DNA from: an uncultured Bacteroidales bacterium
Lineage (GTDB): Bacteria; Bacteroidota; Bacteroidia; Bacteroidales; P3
Reading direction: 5' to 3'
Assembly: GCA_905234695.1 (NCBI GenBank)
Contig: CAJOHZ010000018.1
Span: forward strand, 1-46,444
DNA: 46,444 nt
This document shows, piece after piece, positions 8,914 through 17,081 of this stretch. The notes under the pieces are model-generated. The model searched no databases. It saw nothing but the letters and a program-made list of their open reading frames with translations, and was not told the origin of the DNA. Position numbers and translations under genes: made by a program. How positions within the stretch are numbered: the first letter of the stretch is position 1; each line of letters opens with the position of its first letter.

Positions 8914-8955
8914 TGTTTATTGTTTTATTGTTGATTGTTTAATTGTTGAATCGTT
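8914..8955 (-). repeat. Near-heptad AT-rich repeat in the tpiA leader
   Basis: The 48-base spacer before tpiA consists almost only of 7-8 nt units ending in ACAAT (CAACAAT, AAAACAAT) on the minus strand. It is the same kind of periodic leader found before recF and the BspA-type gene. Confidence 0.5.
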
Positions 8956-8959
8956 GGGG

Positions 8960-10396
8960 TTATTTGTTCTCGGCACGCCGTTTCTCGTATCTCTCAAGGA
9001 AGGGGAGTATCTGGCTGGTGGGCAGCACTTTGTTCATGATGATGCGGCGGTTCTCGTCCAGGATAATCATTGTCGGGGCCCCGTGGACGTTATAGGCTAT
9101 CTGGTAGTCGATGTTGACGTTGGGGCCGCCTACGTTGACGAAGGGAAGCTGGTGTTCCCGAACGTAGCGTTTCCATTTCTTCACATCCGCCTCGTAGCCT
9201 ACGGCATATACCTCGAATATCTTGTTCCCCGTCGCCGAAAGCGAGTCGTAGAGTGTTTTCAGTGTGGCCGTCTGCTCTTGGCAGTGGTGGCAGTCGGGGT
9301 CCCAGAACCACAGGATAACATACTTCTGCGGGAAACGGTGCGACGAAATCCAGTCATCGGGATTGGGCGACTGGTTGGTGTCGGCCATGAGCAGTTCCTG
9401 TCCCACGGCACCGATAAGCGACTGTTCCAGTTTCTCCACTTCCTGCCGCTTGTAGCGCAGGTCGCCCGGCAGGGCCCAGGGGCATTTGCCGGCGAGGTAG
9501 TATTTGCGCACGAGGTGGCACCACACTGCGTCCCAGCCGATATTCTTCGTCGAGCGATAGTAGCGCGGCATGATGAATTCCAGGAAGTAACGCATCATCA
9601 GGGTGTCTGCCGGCTGCTGGTTGGCGAGCCGGTCCAACAGAAGGTCTGCATACCGCATAATGGTGTCGGCATCGGCTTGGTAGAGCACCCCGAAGAAGAA
9701 GTAATTCATCTTGTTGAATAGGTCAGGAGTGCGCACGAGGGAGTGGTCGGAGAAGTCGACACCGTCCCAGTAGTGCTGGCGGTAGTAGAGGGCTTTGTTC
9801 TCCACCTCGTCGGGCACCTCGGGGCCGCGGAACATGGAGACCAGTTGGATAAAACGATACTTCGAGTTTTGCTTTAGGTAATCTCCTTCAAAAGTCTTCA
9901 TTTCCGTATTCAGCTCTTCCATATCTTTCTCGGCCTGTGCCTTGGTGGCAGGGTCTTTTTTTCGCTTGTCGATGTCGCGGGCGCGGGCTTTGGCGGATTC
10001 CAGTTTGTTGAGGTAGGTGTGCATCACCTTGTTGGCCTCGGAGCCTGTGATTTTGTCAACGAGGACCTCGTCGGACGGGGAGAGTTTTATGGTGAAGCGC
10101 TGGCTGCCGTCGATGGTGAAATCGATGATGTGGGGTTTCTTATCGCCTTGGGTGAAGAGTGCGTAAATGCCTGTCTCCCACTTGCGGTTTCCCTTGAAGA
10201 CGGCAACTCTTTTCAAATGTTCCTCTTGGTTCACAACCGTGCTGTCGAGGGGTATCAGCTTGTCTTGGTAATGGTAGCCGATGTAATAGGTGCCGGTGTC
10301 GTGCTTGGGCAACTCGAACCGGATTTCGTACTTCTGTCCGTGTGCCGCGGGTGCCAAGAGGGCGACCAGCAGGAGGGGGGTGAGGATTTTCTTCAT
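8960..10396 (-). CDS. Exported DUF5106-type protein with thioredoxin-like domain
   Basis: A 478-residue protein with an N-terminal signal peptide (MKKILTPLLLVALLAPAAHGQ). An N-terminal beta-rich part resembles DUF4369 (about 20-120), a helical middle has a charged stretch rich in Lys and Glu, and the C-terminal third is a TlpA/ResA-type thioredoxin fold with WFWDPDCHHC (CxxC near residue 370) and the cis-Pro region VHGAPTMIILDENRR. Bacteroidota carry many such periplasmic or lipid-anchored thiol-disulfide proteins, often DUF5106. There is no lipobox cysteine after the signal, so it is probably soluble in the periplasm. The substrate is unknown. Confidence 0.85.
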   Translation of the reverse strand: MKKILTPLLLVALLAPAAHGQKYEIRFELPKHDTGTYYIGYHYQDKLIPLDSTVVNQEEHLKRVAVFKGNRKWETGIYALFTQGDKKPHIIDFTIDGSQRFTIKLSPSDEVLVDKITGSEANKVMHTYLNKLESAKARARDIDKRKKDPATKAQAEKDMEELNTEMKTFEGDYLKQNSKYRFIQLVSMFRGPEVPDEVENKALYYRQHYWDGVDFSDHSLVRTPDLFNKMNYFFFGVLYQADADTIMRYADLLLDRLANQQPADTLMMRYFLEFIMPRYYRSTKNIGWDAVWCHLVRKYYLAGKCPWALPGDLRYKRQEVEKLEQSLIGAVGQELLMADTNQSPNPDDWISSHRFPQKYVILWFWDPDCHHCQEQTATLKTLYDSLSATGNKIFEVYAVGYEADVKKWKRYVREHQLPFVNVGGPNVNIDYQIAYNVHGAPTMIILDENRRIIMNKVLPTSQILPFLERYEKRRAENK

Positions 10397-10413
10397 TGTT
10401 TTATCTGTTTTTT

Positions 10414-10446
10414 ACTAGAAGTTCCAGTTGAACTGTGGCTTCTAGT
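10414..10446. other. Imperfect hairpin in the spacer upstream of the thioredoxin-like gene
   Basis: Outer arms ACTAGAAG and CTTCTAGT (8 bp) enclose a second stem of CCAGTT with AACTGTGG (two bulged bases). On the minus strand it is followed by A-rich rather than T-rich sequence, so it is not a standard terminator of the upstream gene. It could act on the leader of the gene starting at 10,396. Confidence 0.45.
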
Positions 10447-10457
10447 TTGTCTTATTT

Positions 10458-11882
10458 TTAGGTGATTATCAGTTTCGCTAAAATGGCTATTGTGATGTTG
10501 TCCGTAGGGTTTGTGTTGGCGTAGGGAGCCGCGGGCGGTGTGAGCTGGTAGGCGACGCCGAATCCGAGGTCGAGCAGACCCCAGCGAAGCAGTCCATCGA
10601 AACCCGTGGCGGGTTCGAAGAGTCCCATATATGGGGCTTGCAGGGGGAGTGCCTCGCGGAGGGCGCGGCCCTGGCTGTCGGCGTTGTGCAGGAGTCCCCA
10701 CATGGCGTTGATTTGCAGGAAGGGGCGAGGGTGTGTCCACTTCAGGTCCCACAGCGGCAGGGGGGCTGTATAGCGGAGCCACAGGTGGGTGAACACATCG
10801 GCCGCCAGGCTGTTGGGACGCACGGTGAGGAAGGTGTGGTTGAAGATATAGGGGGCGTAGGCGGTTCCCGAAAGGTCGAAAATCCGGCTGTAGGGGCTTC
10901 CCGCTGTCGCATAGCCTCCTTGGGCGAATATCTGCAAGGGGCTCTTGTCCACGCTGTTGTCGTACTGCAGCAGAGCCCTCATGTAGCCTCGCGGGTCGTC
11001 GCCCCGGCGCTGCCCGAGGGTGGTGACGAGGGTCAGGCAGCGATGCCAATCCAGCCGGAGGGCGGCTTCGCTATAGGGGCTTGCGGGGCACGCCTCGTCG
11101 GGGAATAGCGTAGGGTAGCGTAGCCCCAGGCTGTCGAAACGATATTCCTCCCAACTCTGCCGCACCCATACGGTTGCCTCCATGCCGTGGGGGAACGCCG
11201 CCGCCACGGCCAGTTGCACTCCGCGCACAGCGACGTATCGCGAAGTGAAGTAGCAGCTGTTGTTTTCGGGCGAGAGCACGCTGTAGATTCCGAGTCCGCG
11301 GGACGCTGCCTGTTCGAGGTCTTTCCAACCCCGAAGCCGCAGACGGACGTCCGCGCGGCCGGGCAGGCGCAGCTGGGCGCTGCCGCCGTATTTGAATTCG
11401 CGGTCCATCGTGCCGTAGGCCCCGTAGGTCTCGAAGCGCCATTGTCCCAAGACAGGCTTTTCGAGCTCCGCACTTTCGTTCGGAATGACCCATGCGAGAC
11501 CCGTTTCGAAGCGCGCGTGCTCGTAGAGGTTGTAGTTGAAAAGGCGGTCCACATCCCAATACAAGGCCGTTTGGGCGCGGTATGGGGTAATCCTTACGTA
11601 TTGAGCCTCAGCGGAGATGCAGGGCAGTAGGAGACATACGATGAGCAGGCGTTTAGCGCCAGCGGCGCGGTGCCGCTTGTGCGGGTGGGATATGAGCGAT
11701 GGGAAAGCGAATAGCACCGCAATTATAGATGAGGGAAGTTGAGATGTGAGATGGGGTAAATAAATAAAAAAAAGCCCGAAATAAAAACACATAATTACCT
11801 TATTACCTACCCCGGGGGGCATGCCGAAGGGCTGGGCCGGACCCAAAGGAAGCGCGGGACGTTGGGGGCATAGCGAGGACAT
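10458..11882 (-). CDS. Outer-membrane beta-barrel protein resembling the C-terminal part of DUF5686 proteins
   Basis: The open frame is 474 codons, but the first 77 look non-coding. A signal peptide-like segment (KRLLIVCLLLPCISAEAQ, about residues 78-94) has no ATG, GTG or TTG close before it, so the true start is unclear. The mature part resembles the C-terminal beta-barrel of DUF5686 envelope proteins: NYNLYEHARFETGL, then YGAYGTMDREFKYGG, then alternating aromatic and polar strands ending in a short hydrophobic strand. DUF5686 proteins are normally about twice this length and carry a carboxypeptidase-regulatory-like N-terminal domain, which is missing here. The accessory element begins only 73 bases upstream, so the 5' end may have been lost or rewired by its arrival. 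Confidence 0.55.
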   Translation of the reverse strand: MSSLCPQRPALPLGPAQPFGMPPGVGNKVIMCFYFGLFFIYLPHLTSQLPSSIIAVLFAFPSLISHPHKRHRAAGAKRLLIVCLLLPCISAEAQYVRITPYRAQTALYWDVDRLFNYNLYEHARFETGLAWVIPNESAELEKPVLGQWRFETYGAYGTMDREFKYGGSAQLRLPGRADVRLRLRGWKDLEQAASRGLGIYSVLSPENNSCYFTSRYVAVRGVQLAVAAAFPHGMEATVWVRQSWEEYRFDSLGLRYPTLFPDEACPASPYSEAALRLDWHRCLTLVTTLGQRRGDDPRGYMRALLQYDNSVDKSPLQIFAQGGYATAGSPYSRIFDLSGTAYAPYIFNHTFLTVRPNSLAADVFTHLWLRYTAPLPLWDLKWTHPRPFLQINAMWGLLHNADSQGRALREALPLQAPYMGLFEPATGFDGLLRWGLLDLGFGVAYQLTPPAAPYANTNPTDNITIAILAKLIIT

Positions 11883-11954
11883 GACAAAAGAGGATTTTAG
11901 GGTAATGAACGACAGTAACAGGTTTTTATTGTGTGGTTACGGATAAGAAAGTGT

Positions 11955-11988
11955 AAAACATGCGCAATTCACAGTTCACAATTCACAA
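11955..11988 (-). repeat. Left terminal inverted repeat of the accessory element
   Basis: The sequence begins AAAACATGCGCAATTCACAG and is the reverse complement of 20,646-20,679 at 33 of 34 positions (mismatch at 11,962). Inside it are three or four 7-nt units (GTGAATT, GTGAACT on the minus strand). Confidence 0.75.
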
Positions 11989-11991
11989 AAA

Positions 11992-12013
11992 AGCCCTGCA
12001 TTGCTGCAGGGCT
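11992..12013 (-). terminator. Terminator of the element's leftward operon
   Basis: A perfect 9-bp stem (AGCCCTGCA with TGCAGGGCT) with a four-base loop, followed on the minus strand by TTTTTT. It lies 25 bases after the last gene and 4 bases inside the left terminal repeat. Confidence 0.88.
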
Positions 12014-12038
12014 CCAACACATAAGATGACAAAAAAGG

Positions 12039-12575
12039 TTACTTGTTTTCGGGTGGGATTTTATGCACAGAGGCATGCCTGGCAATATAATCGAAATGGA
12101 GATACTTTAGTTCCGGTTGTTCCCGGTAGTGGCCGTTTGCGCACGCCGCATTTATGTATGTTCTATAGCCATCTTTCGCGGGCTTTATTTTGCAGATATT
12201 CCATACCGAGCCATCTTTTGATCGATTTGCGGCAAATGTCATAGCCTGCGTTTCGTCGTCCGTCAACCACACTTCCGCGATAGGATCGCGCAAAGCGCAC
12301 CATCGGTAATTGGGGTTTACGGACTCGCGCGCTTTTTTTGCTGTGTTGTAGAGAACATCCTTTAATCCGTGCTGCAGTTTTGGCAGTGTTGAGCATACAT
12401 TGTTCCGATCCGTGAGTTCTCGGCTTGCCTTATCCAAGTAGATACGGCAGTCCCTTAGTATTACGCTGTTGGATTCTTCATCCTTGCATCCCATTTCGTC
12501 AAGGTACTCAATGTAGCAATCCAGCCACTCACTGAGGGTGCGTAATGCTTCCTGTACGTTTTTCGGTCTTTCCAT
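12039..12575 (-). CDS. Unknown protein, last gene of the element's leftward operon
   Basis: A 178-residue protein starting MERPKNVQEALRTL. I do not recognise a family. The first 90 residues look helical and charged (CYIEYLDEMGCKDEESN, ILRDCRIYLDKASRELTDRNN); the second half is mixed, with several aromatic and Cys residues but no metal-binding pattern. There is no signal peptide or membrane segment. Its start lies 47 bases inside the preceding gene, so translation is probably coupled. The position at the distal end of a replication-type operon suggests an accessory role, but no function can be assigned. Confidence 0.7.
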   Translation of the reverse strand: MERPKNVQEALRTLSEWLDCYIEYLDEMGCKDEESNSVILRDCRIYLDKASRELTDRNNVCSTLPKLQHGLKDVLYNTAKKARESVNPNYRWCALRDPIAEVWLTDDETQAMTFAANRSKDGSVWNICKIKPAKDGYRTYINAACANGHYREQPELKYLHFDYIARHASVHKIPPENK

Positions 12576-12804
12576 GGTTTTCGTTGCTTATGTGCTGAAA
12601 AGGACAATTGGGAATCCAGCCACAGAGGTAGTCATTGGCGCGTTCGCGCTCGGCACCGCAATGAGCGTACTCAAAGTAGTCGGATTCTTCACGGGTTACC
12701 CAATGGGCGCAGACACTACACTGCTCCCTTGGGGTTTCCAGGCGTTGGGCAATGCTCCAGCCTTTGCGTGGGTTCCTGTCGTAGTCGTACCTAGAGTTCT
12801 GCAT
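12529..12804 (-). CDS. Small Cys-rich protein, probable zinc-binding, in element operon
   Basis: With the ATG at 12,804 this is a 91-residue protein; the longer frame back to 12,942 would lie almost wholly inside the upstream gene. It has CSVCAHWVTREE, then YAHCGAERERANDYLCGW and CPF, a set of cysteines and histidines that could hold one zinc ion. The family is unknown. The N-terminus is basic and Tyr/Arg-rich (MQNSRYDYDRNPRKGW). It overlaps the neighbouring genes on both sides (14 and 47 bases), as is usual in phage-like operons. Confidence 0.6.
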   Translation of the reverse strand: MQNSRYDYDRNPRKGWSIAQRLETPREQCSVCAHWVTREESDYFEYAHCGAERERANDYLCGWIPNCPFQHISNENHGKTEKRTGSITHPQ

Positions 12805-13045
12805 TGTCGAAATGTTTTTGAGCCTCGGCCACGGCCATACGCGCCGCGGCGAACATAGCGTAATCATCCAACAAACAACGGTAAAGAGCGACACTAAAAG
12901 CGGCAGGGGAGATATCCATTGCTTGCATGTACGTACCATCATTTTGGGGGGTTGGGAGGGTTATCATCATGATGAGATATCCGTCTTGCTGTTTCATTTC
13001 GCAATTCTTGATTCTTTCAATCATTTCGGGTTTTAAGTCTTTCAT
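12791..13045 (-). CDS. Small unknown protein in element operon
   Basis: The likely start is the ATG at 13,045 (MKDLKPEMIERIKNCEMKQQDG), giving 84 residues; the frame opens further upstream to 13,105, but that part overlaps the preceding gene. It has a beta-like stretch (YLIMMITLPTP) and a helical Ala-rich C-terminal half (AARMAVAEAQKHF). No family is recognised. The start lies four bases after the previous stop. Confidence 0.6.
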   Translation of the reverse strand: MKDLKPEMIERIKNCEMKQQDGYLIMMITLPTPQNDGTYMQAMDISPAAFSVALYRCLLDDYAMFAAARMAVAEAQKHFDNAEL

Positions 13046-13049
13046 GGGG

Positions 13050-13244
13050 TCAGTTTTTAGGGTGAATGATAATGTCAATTGAGAGACAAAGCCATCTAAG
13101 GACAATTTCGATACGTGGCGAGAAATAGCCGCAGCAGCCCGTAATCATGATTGTGGGCAGTAGATACCAGGTGCCCATATAAATGTCCTGAGGGCGGTCA
13201 ATGCCGCACGAAACGGCCACTTTTTTATAGTCTTGTTTTTTCAT
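13050..13244 (-). CDS. Small hydrophobic protein in element operon
   Basis: 64 residues from the ATG at 13,244, which overlaps the stop of the ASCH-domain gene in an ATGA junction; the frame extends upstream to 13,343 but inside that gene. A hydrophobic stretch (GTWYLLPTIMITGCCGYF) and a second one (IVLRWLCLSIDIIIH) could be membrane-associated. The family is unknown. A coding role is supported mainly by the ATGA coupling. Confidence 0.5.
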   Translation of the reverse strand: MKKQDYKKVAVSCGIDRPQDIYMGTWYLLPTIMITGCCGYFSPRIEIVLRWLCLSIDIIIHPKN

Positions 13245-13570
13245 GTTTCGCGTTTGTTTAGTTTTACGATTACAACGGGTTCCATTATGGGCGCACCCCA
13301 CTCGGGGTTGCCTGTTCCTATGGTGACGTTTTCTATTTTCCACAGCATGGTGGTTTTTGTATAGCCGCGATGGAAACAGATATGCGTGTAGTTAGTAGGA
13401 ACATTGCCGTGACGACAGGGTTCCCCTGTATGGCGACAACGCTGCGGACAAGATGTAACATAGGCGCAGATACGCGGAATCCATTTCATATCAAAGTACT
13501 CTTCGCGCTTGGTGCCGGTGTTGATTTCGTCGTACCATTTACCGATAAGGAAGCGGTGCAGAATGTTCAT
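13241..13570 (-). CDS. ASCH-domain protein of the phage/mobile-element type
   Basis: A 109-residue protein with an ASCH-like pattern: LIGKWYDEINTGTKREEYFDMK near the N-terminus (the usual I..G.K..E.R segment), a central Cys/His-rich insert (CPQRCRHTGEPCRHG), then THICFHRGY, and IENVTIGTGNPEWGAP, which strongly resembles small phage ASCH proteins. The ASCH fold is related to PUA and YTH folds and is thought to bind RNA or modified bases; some members are nucleases or amidohydrolases. Genes of this kind are common in phages and plasmids. It joins its neighbours by 4-base overlaps on both sides. Confidence 0.7.
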   Translation of the reverse strand: MNILHRFLIGKWYDEINTGTKREEYFDMKWIPRICAYVTSCPQRCRHTGEPCRHGNVPTNYTHICFHRGYTKTTMLWKIENVTIGTGNPEWGAPIMEPVVIVKLNKRET

Positions 13571-13863
13571 TTCTTACCTGCCTCCCCGCCTGCAAGTTTC
13601 AATCCTTCAAAGGTATATTGCATCCATCCATTCCCGATAGTTATCTCTATGTTTACTGAGTCATCCGGGTTGCCTATGTAATGCCTGATCATTTTTTGGG
13701 ATTGCAATAGGTCATCAAAACGCACAACGCCCCATCGGAAGTAAACAAGCAACACATGGCGACCATCGCGCACTTCCCAACCATAGCTGTCATGGTCAAG
13801 TATTATATTTTTGCTCCTTAACGAGCCAATAATTAAACCTGCTAAAAAGTCCTTGGTCATCAT
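13567..13863 (-). CDS. Unknown 98-residue protein in element operon
   Basis: It starts MMTKDFLAGLIIGSLRSKN and contains a beta-rich middle (YGWEVRDGRHVLLVYFRWGVV) and an acidic strand (SVNIEITIGNGWMQYTF), ending in a Gly/Lys-rich tail. No family is recognised and no catalytic motif is visible. Four-base overlaps with both neighbours place it firmly in the operon. Confidence 0.65.
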   Translation of the reverse strand: MMTKDFLAGLIIGSLRSKNIILDHDSYGWEVRDGRHVLLVYFRWGVVRFDDLLQSQKMIRHYIGNPDDSVNIEITIGNGWMQYTFEGLKLAGGEAGKK

Positions 13864-14228
13864 TGCTGGCCTCCTTCGGGTTGTTCGGGTTCGACATCGG
13901 ATTTTTGCTCGGAGACGACATATGAGGACAGCGGGTTGCCGTTTTTGTCGAGCGCAACCATGGGGCGCACGCCATAGCCGCTGACTTGGTTAATCCACTT
14001 ATCGTCGTAGGGGCGAGCGGTAATGCTGTAGGTAACTTCAACCAGCATATCGCGCTTGAGTTTTTTGAGGGTTTCGATACGACGCTCTCCGAAGAATTCG
14101 GGAGCAAAGCAGTTGTCGGAATCGGTGTAGCGGAAAACGATGATCTGCTTTAACCAAGTCTGATCAGAAATGGCAGACTTAATTTCCTCAACGGGGAGGA
14201 TTTCATGAACAATGGCAATCTGTTTCAT
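13860..14228 (-). CDS. DUF3127-like OB-fold protein, candidate single-strand DNA-binding protein
   Basis: A 122-residue protein whose core matches the pattern of DUF3127 OB-fold proteins: an N-terminal strand IAIVHEILPVEEI, then WLKQIIVFRYTD, CFAPEFFGERRIETLKKLKRDMLVEVTYSITARPYDDKWINQVSGYGV, and an acidic Gln-rich tail (EPEQPEGGQQ) like the C-terminal tails of SSB proteins. DUF3127 members are associated with phages and plasmids of Bacteroidota. Following directly after the primase-helicase gene (43-base gap), it would suit a role in replication of the element. Confidence 0.7.
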   Translation of the reverse strand: MKQIAIVHEILPVEEIKSAISDQTWLKQIIVFRYTDSDNCFAPEFFGERRIETLKKLKRDMLVEVTYSITARPYDDKWINQVSGYGVRPMVALDKNGNPLSSYVVSEQKSDVEPEQPEGGQQ

Positions 14229-14271
14229 GGATTAGTTTTTTTAATTGGTTAATAATAAAAGGGTTTGGTTG

Positions 14272-16626
14272 TTACTTTCTGTTGGAGTGTTTTTTGTCGG
14301 GGGTCACGGTCTCGTTGCACTTGGTAAATACTTTTGTGCCTTCAACATCGCGGTCTTTGACGATGCCCGCGAGCCTCCAGTGATAGACGATGTTCCGCCA
14401 TGGAGTGTTAACATCGCGTTCTTTGAGAATGTTTTCGAGTTCGACGCGCGTGAAACTATTGGGCAATTCGTTGTAAATATCTTCCCAGCGTGTGGTGTTA
14501 GAGGAATAAGAATTGATTTTGAAACGGAGCAGGTGCTGTGTAAGCATGGCGTTTGCAACGTAGATTGCGAATTCGATAGTATTTTTCCGTATGGTGGGCG
14601 TGTTCTTTTCGCCCCACAGGAAAAAGGCCAGCATGGCAGCGCGGAAACCCACGACAGCGGCACGGCGGCAGAATATGTCGCGGGTGCGGTCGTTCTCTTT
14701 GACGGCTTGTGCCTGTTGCGCCACAATCCAATCTTCCAACGCTTGATTTACAAAGTCTATCTTAACTATGTGTTCGGGCTGCACATCGTCACCTTGAATG
14801 GTGATTTCATTGAGCCGGGTAAGGTTGATATCCACAATACCCTTTTGCTTGCTGTCGAATTCCTTCCAGACGGGCATTTTCTTTCCGAATTGGTCCGGTA
14901 AGACTACGAACAGCACACGGGACACAAGGCCATCTTCCACGTCGGGGTAGAAGCGGCGCATGGCTCTAGGCGTTCCCGAATAAAGACAGTTGTAGAAGAG
15001 GCGAACGTTGCCCGAAAAAGAGCTGTCGGAGGCATAATCCTGTCCGTAGAGGTCGTTGTCGAATGCCATACGCAACGCATCGGACAGGGAAGAGAAACCA
15101 CGCTTAAACGCCTTGTGAACGGTGTCGAGTTCCGGTGCAAAAGCGAAAAGGTGCAGGCCGTGTGCATCCGACATTCGCATTAACATCTTTGTGATTGACA
15201 TTGTGGCGGGGACGTATCGAATAAGGGATTGCGGCCTAGCACCTAAAATTTCCTCTTTGTTATCTGGAGTAATCTTGATATTTAGCACTTTCATTTCCTG
15301 CATTTTGGATTGGTATTCGCGTTCCTTTTCGCGCTCCAACTCGTCGTGCTCAATCACCTGCCCAAGTTCGTACTCAACGAGCCTACCGAGGAACGATTTG
15401 CCCGAAGCCTGCGGTGCTTCAAGAGAAACTTGGAAAGACGGGGAATGCAACTTTCCGTCAAGGTAACGCGCGCGGAGCCTGGAGCCAAGGGTGCCGAGGA
15501 TGGGCAGCTGTGCCAGGACAACGGCATCCTTGAAATCGTGCGGAGCGATTTCGTGGAACTGGCGGAACACAGGAGGCAGTGAAGGCATGGATTTTGACTT
15601 GGTGGAAAGTTCCGGCATAGATTCATCTTCTGGCGTTCCCAGCAGGGTGCGGCGTACTTGGATTGAGTCGATGACGGCCTGCATGTCGTTGGGAATACGG
15701 CTAGCGCGGGTAGAAGAAAGCGCGTTGTTGATGATAGTCCGAATTTCCAACGGTGGCAGGCCGTAGGCGGGCATCACACGCACCATGGTGGCAGCGCTAA
15801 AGTCGGTGATATAGCGCAGGCGGGTAGCGAGTTGATACAACTTGGTGTTACGGTCACCCTCAACAGGTTCGCCACCGTTACGGTCAAACCACTCCTTGAT
15901 GATTTCGGTATAGGGTATGCCCTTGTAGGAAGAATCGCCGCCGAAAAGCCCCTCCCGTTGGTCGACACCATCTTGGGCGTTTTCTTTCAGTAATGCGGCA
16001 GGTGCGACAACATGGGCACCTTCGAGACTGAGCATTTCTTCCATTTCGGCATTTACCTGTACTGGGTTTGCGCCGCCTGCATAGACTGTGCCCGGGGCGG
16101 GTTCCTCGGTGAATATAGAGTTGTCAAGGTAATAGAAGTAGTCGAAATGGACCAAGTAGGAGCAACGCGCCCAATCCTTGCAGGCCTCGTCAAACTCATC
16201 AACGCCTATTTCCTTGGCGAGCCATTTTTGGCACTCGGCAATGGAGGTGAACTCGGGGCGGCAACGAGCGACAACGCGCAGTCCTTTCGTTGAGGGGGTT
16301 TTGGCGACAAAGACAATACCGAGTTCCTTGACGCGGCCGCAGAACGATGTGTAAATCTTATAGGGGTTCTCTACATGGTCGATGTCGAGCATGAAGAGCC
16401 CTGATGGCTGTGCCTCGGTATTAACTCGGCGGCCGGGGAAATACGCTTGCCAAGTGATAACGGGGAGTTTGTTTTTGAGTTTTGCCCGCTTTTCTTTGTC
16501 GGGTTCTTTGGCGATATCGGCCAAGAGTTTTTTCACCCACTCAGCGGAAGTTGCGTCGTTGAAGAAATCTGCGGTACACTCGGTGCCCAGTGGTGAGCGT
16601 GTAGAATGGAAGATTGAAAATTTCAT
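14272..16626 (-). CDS. VirE_N/BT4734-type primase-helicase protein
   Basis: A 784-residue protein, the largest of the element. The N-terminal part matches VirE_N (BT4734-like), a primase-polymerase-type domain: FMLDIDHV with the acidic pair Asp81 and Asp83, TPSTKGLRVVA (about 110-120) and CKDWARCSYL (about 149-158). A PriCT-like helical linker follows (RNTKLYQLATRLRY, about 259-272). The C-terminal part is a DUF3987-like helicase ATPase with a Walker A segment APQASGKSF (about 404-412), an acidic and aromatic stretch LHLFAFAPELDTV that could be Walker B, and a winged-helix-like end. Proteins of this kind are thought to initiate replication of Bacteroidota mobile elements. It lies 24 bases after a small Cys-rich gene. 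Confidence 0.85.
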   Translation of the reverse strand: MKFSIFHSTRSPLGTECTADFFNDATSAEWVKKLLADIAKEPDKEKRAKLKNKLPVITWQAYFPGRRVNTEAQPSGLFMLDIDHVENPYKIYTSFCGRVKELGIVFVAKTPSTKGLRVVARCRPEFTSIAECQKWLAKEIGVDEFDEACKDWARCSYLVHFDYFYYLDNSIFTEEPAPGTVYAGGANPVQVNAEMEEMLSLEGAHVVAPAALLKENAQDGVDQREGLFGGDSSYKGIPYTEIIKEWFDRNGGEPVEGDRNTKLYQLATRLRYITDFSAATMVRVMPAYGLPPLEIRTIINNALSSTRASRIPNDMQAVIDSIQVRRTLLGTPEDESMPELSTKSKSMPSLPPVFRQFHEIAPHDFKDAVVLAQLPILGTLGSRLRARYLDGKLHSPSFQVSLEAPQASGKSFLGRLVEYELGQVIEHDELEREKEREYQSKMQEMKVLNIKITPDNKEEILGARPQSLIRYVPATMSITKMLMRMSDAHGLHLFAFAPELDTVHKAFKRGFSSLSDALRMAFDNDLYGQDYASDSSFSGNVRLFYNCLYSGTPRAMRRFYPDVEDGLVSRVLFVVLPDQFGKKMPVWKEFDSKQKGIVDINLTRLNEITIQGDDVQPEHIVKIDFVNQALEDWIVAQQAQAVKENDRTRDIFCRRAAVVGFRAAMLAFFLWGEKNTPTIRKNTIEFAIYVANAMLTQHLLRFKINSYSSNTTRWEDIYNELPNSFTRVELENILKERDVNTPWRNIVYHWRLAGIVKDRDVEGTKVFTKCNETVTPDKKHSNRK

Positions 16627-16650
16627 AATGGTTTGTATTTTACGGATTTG

Positions 16651-16872
16651 TTACTTAAGAGGTATTTTCTTCATTTCGTAATAGAAGCCGTCGCACTTAT
16701 CGCCAATAATGTTACATAGTCCGTGTTGCTCGCGGAAGCAACATTTGTTGCACTGGAGGCGGCCGTTGGCGTGTTTATTCACGGGTGTCTTCTTCACCCG
16801 TGCCTGCAGCACATACGTTTCCGTGTCTGGGCACATATAACAGGCAACAGCACTGAATTGTAATAAGTTCAT
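16651..16872 (-). CDS. Small Cys-rich protein in element operon
   Basis: 73 residues with eight cysteines, including ACYMCPD near the N-terminus and CNKCCFREQHGLCN with a later DKC, a pattern suited to one or two zinc sites. No family is recognised. Its ATG overlaps the upstream stop as ATGA, and the primase-helicase gene starts 24 bases after it. Confidence 0.65.
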   Translation of the reverse strand: MNLLQFSAVACYMCPDTETYVLQARVKKTPVNKHANGRLQCNKCCFREQHGLCNIIGDKCDGFYYEMKKIPLK

Positions 16873-17081
16873 GAGATTACGTAAATATAGTTGTCAAGGG
16901 AGCATTTAATGTGCTTGCAGGCGCTGGTGTTGAAGAGAATGCAATAAGCACAACTAATTAGCGGAAGGCGTTCGGTTTTCGTAATGGGCAGCGCGACAAT
17001 GGCCGACCTTCCGACTGGGATAGCCAAGAGCTGGTCAACAAGTACCGCCAACGGGTCCTCAATGATGGTGTTATTCTTCAT
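16869..17081 (-). CDS. Small unknown protein in element operon
   Basis: 70 residues from the ATG at 17,081 (MKNNTIIEDPLAVLVDQLLAIPVG); the frame also opens at 17,123 but inside the preceding gene. A C-terminal cysteine cluster (SCAYCILFNTSACKHIKC) resembles a small metal-binding site. The last codons overlap the next start (ATGA). The function is unknown. Confidence 0.6.
   Translation of the reverse strand: MKNNTIIEDPLAVLVDQLLAIPVGRSAIVALPITKTERLPLISCAYCILFNTSACKHIKCSLDNYIYVIS

Noticed and set aside
11757..11784. A-rich stretch with AAAAAAAAGCCCGAA, also present inverted at 20,748-20,776
   Set aside because: It could be a second, outer inverted repeat, but it is low-complexity, needs two gaps to align, and lies at unequal distances from the inner repeats. 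Kept as a weak note only.
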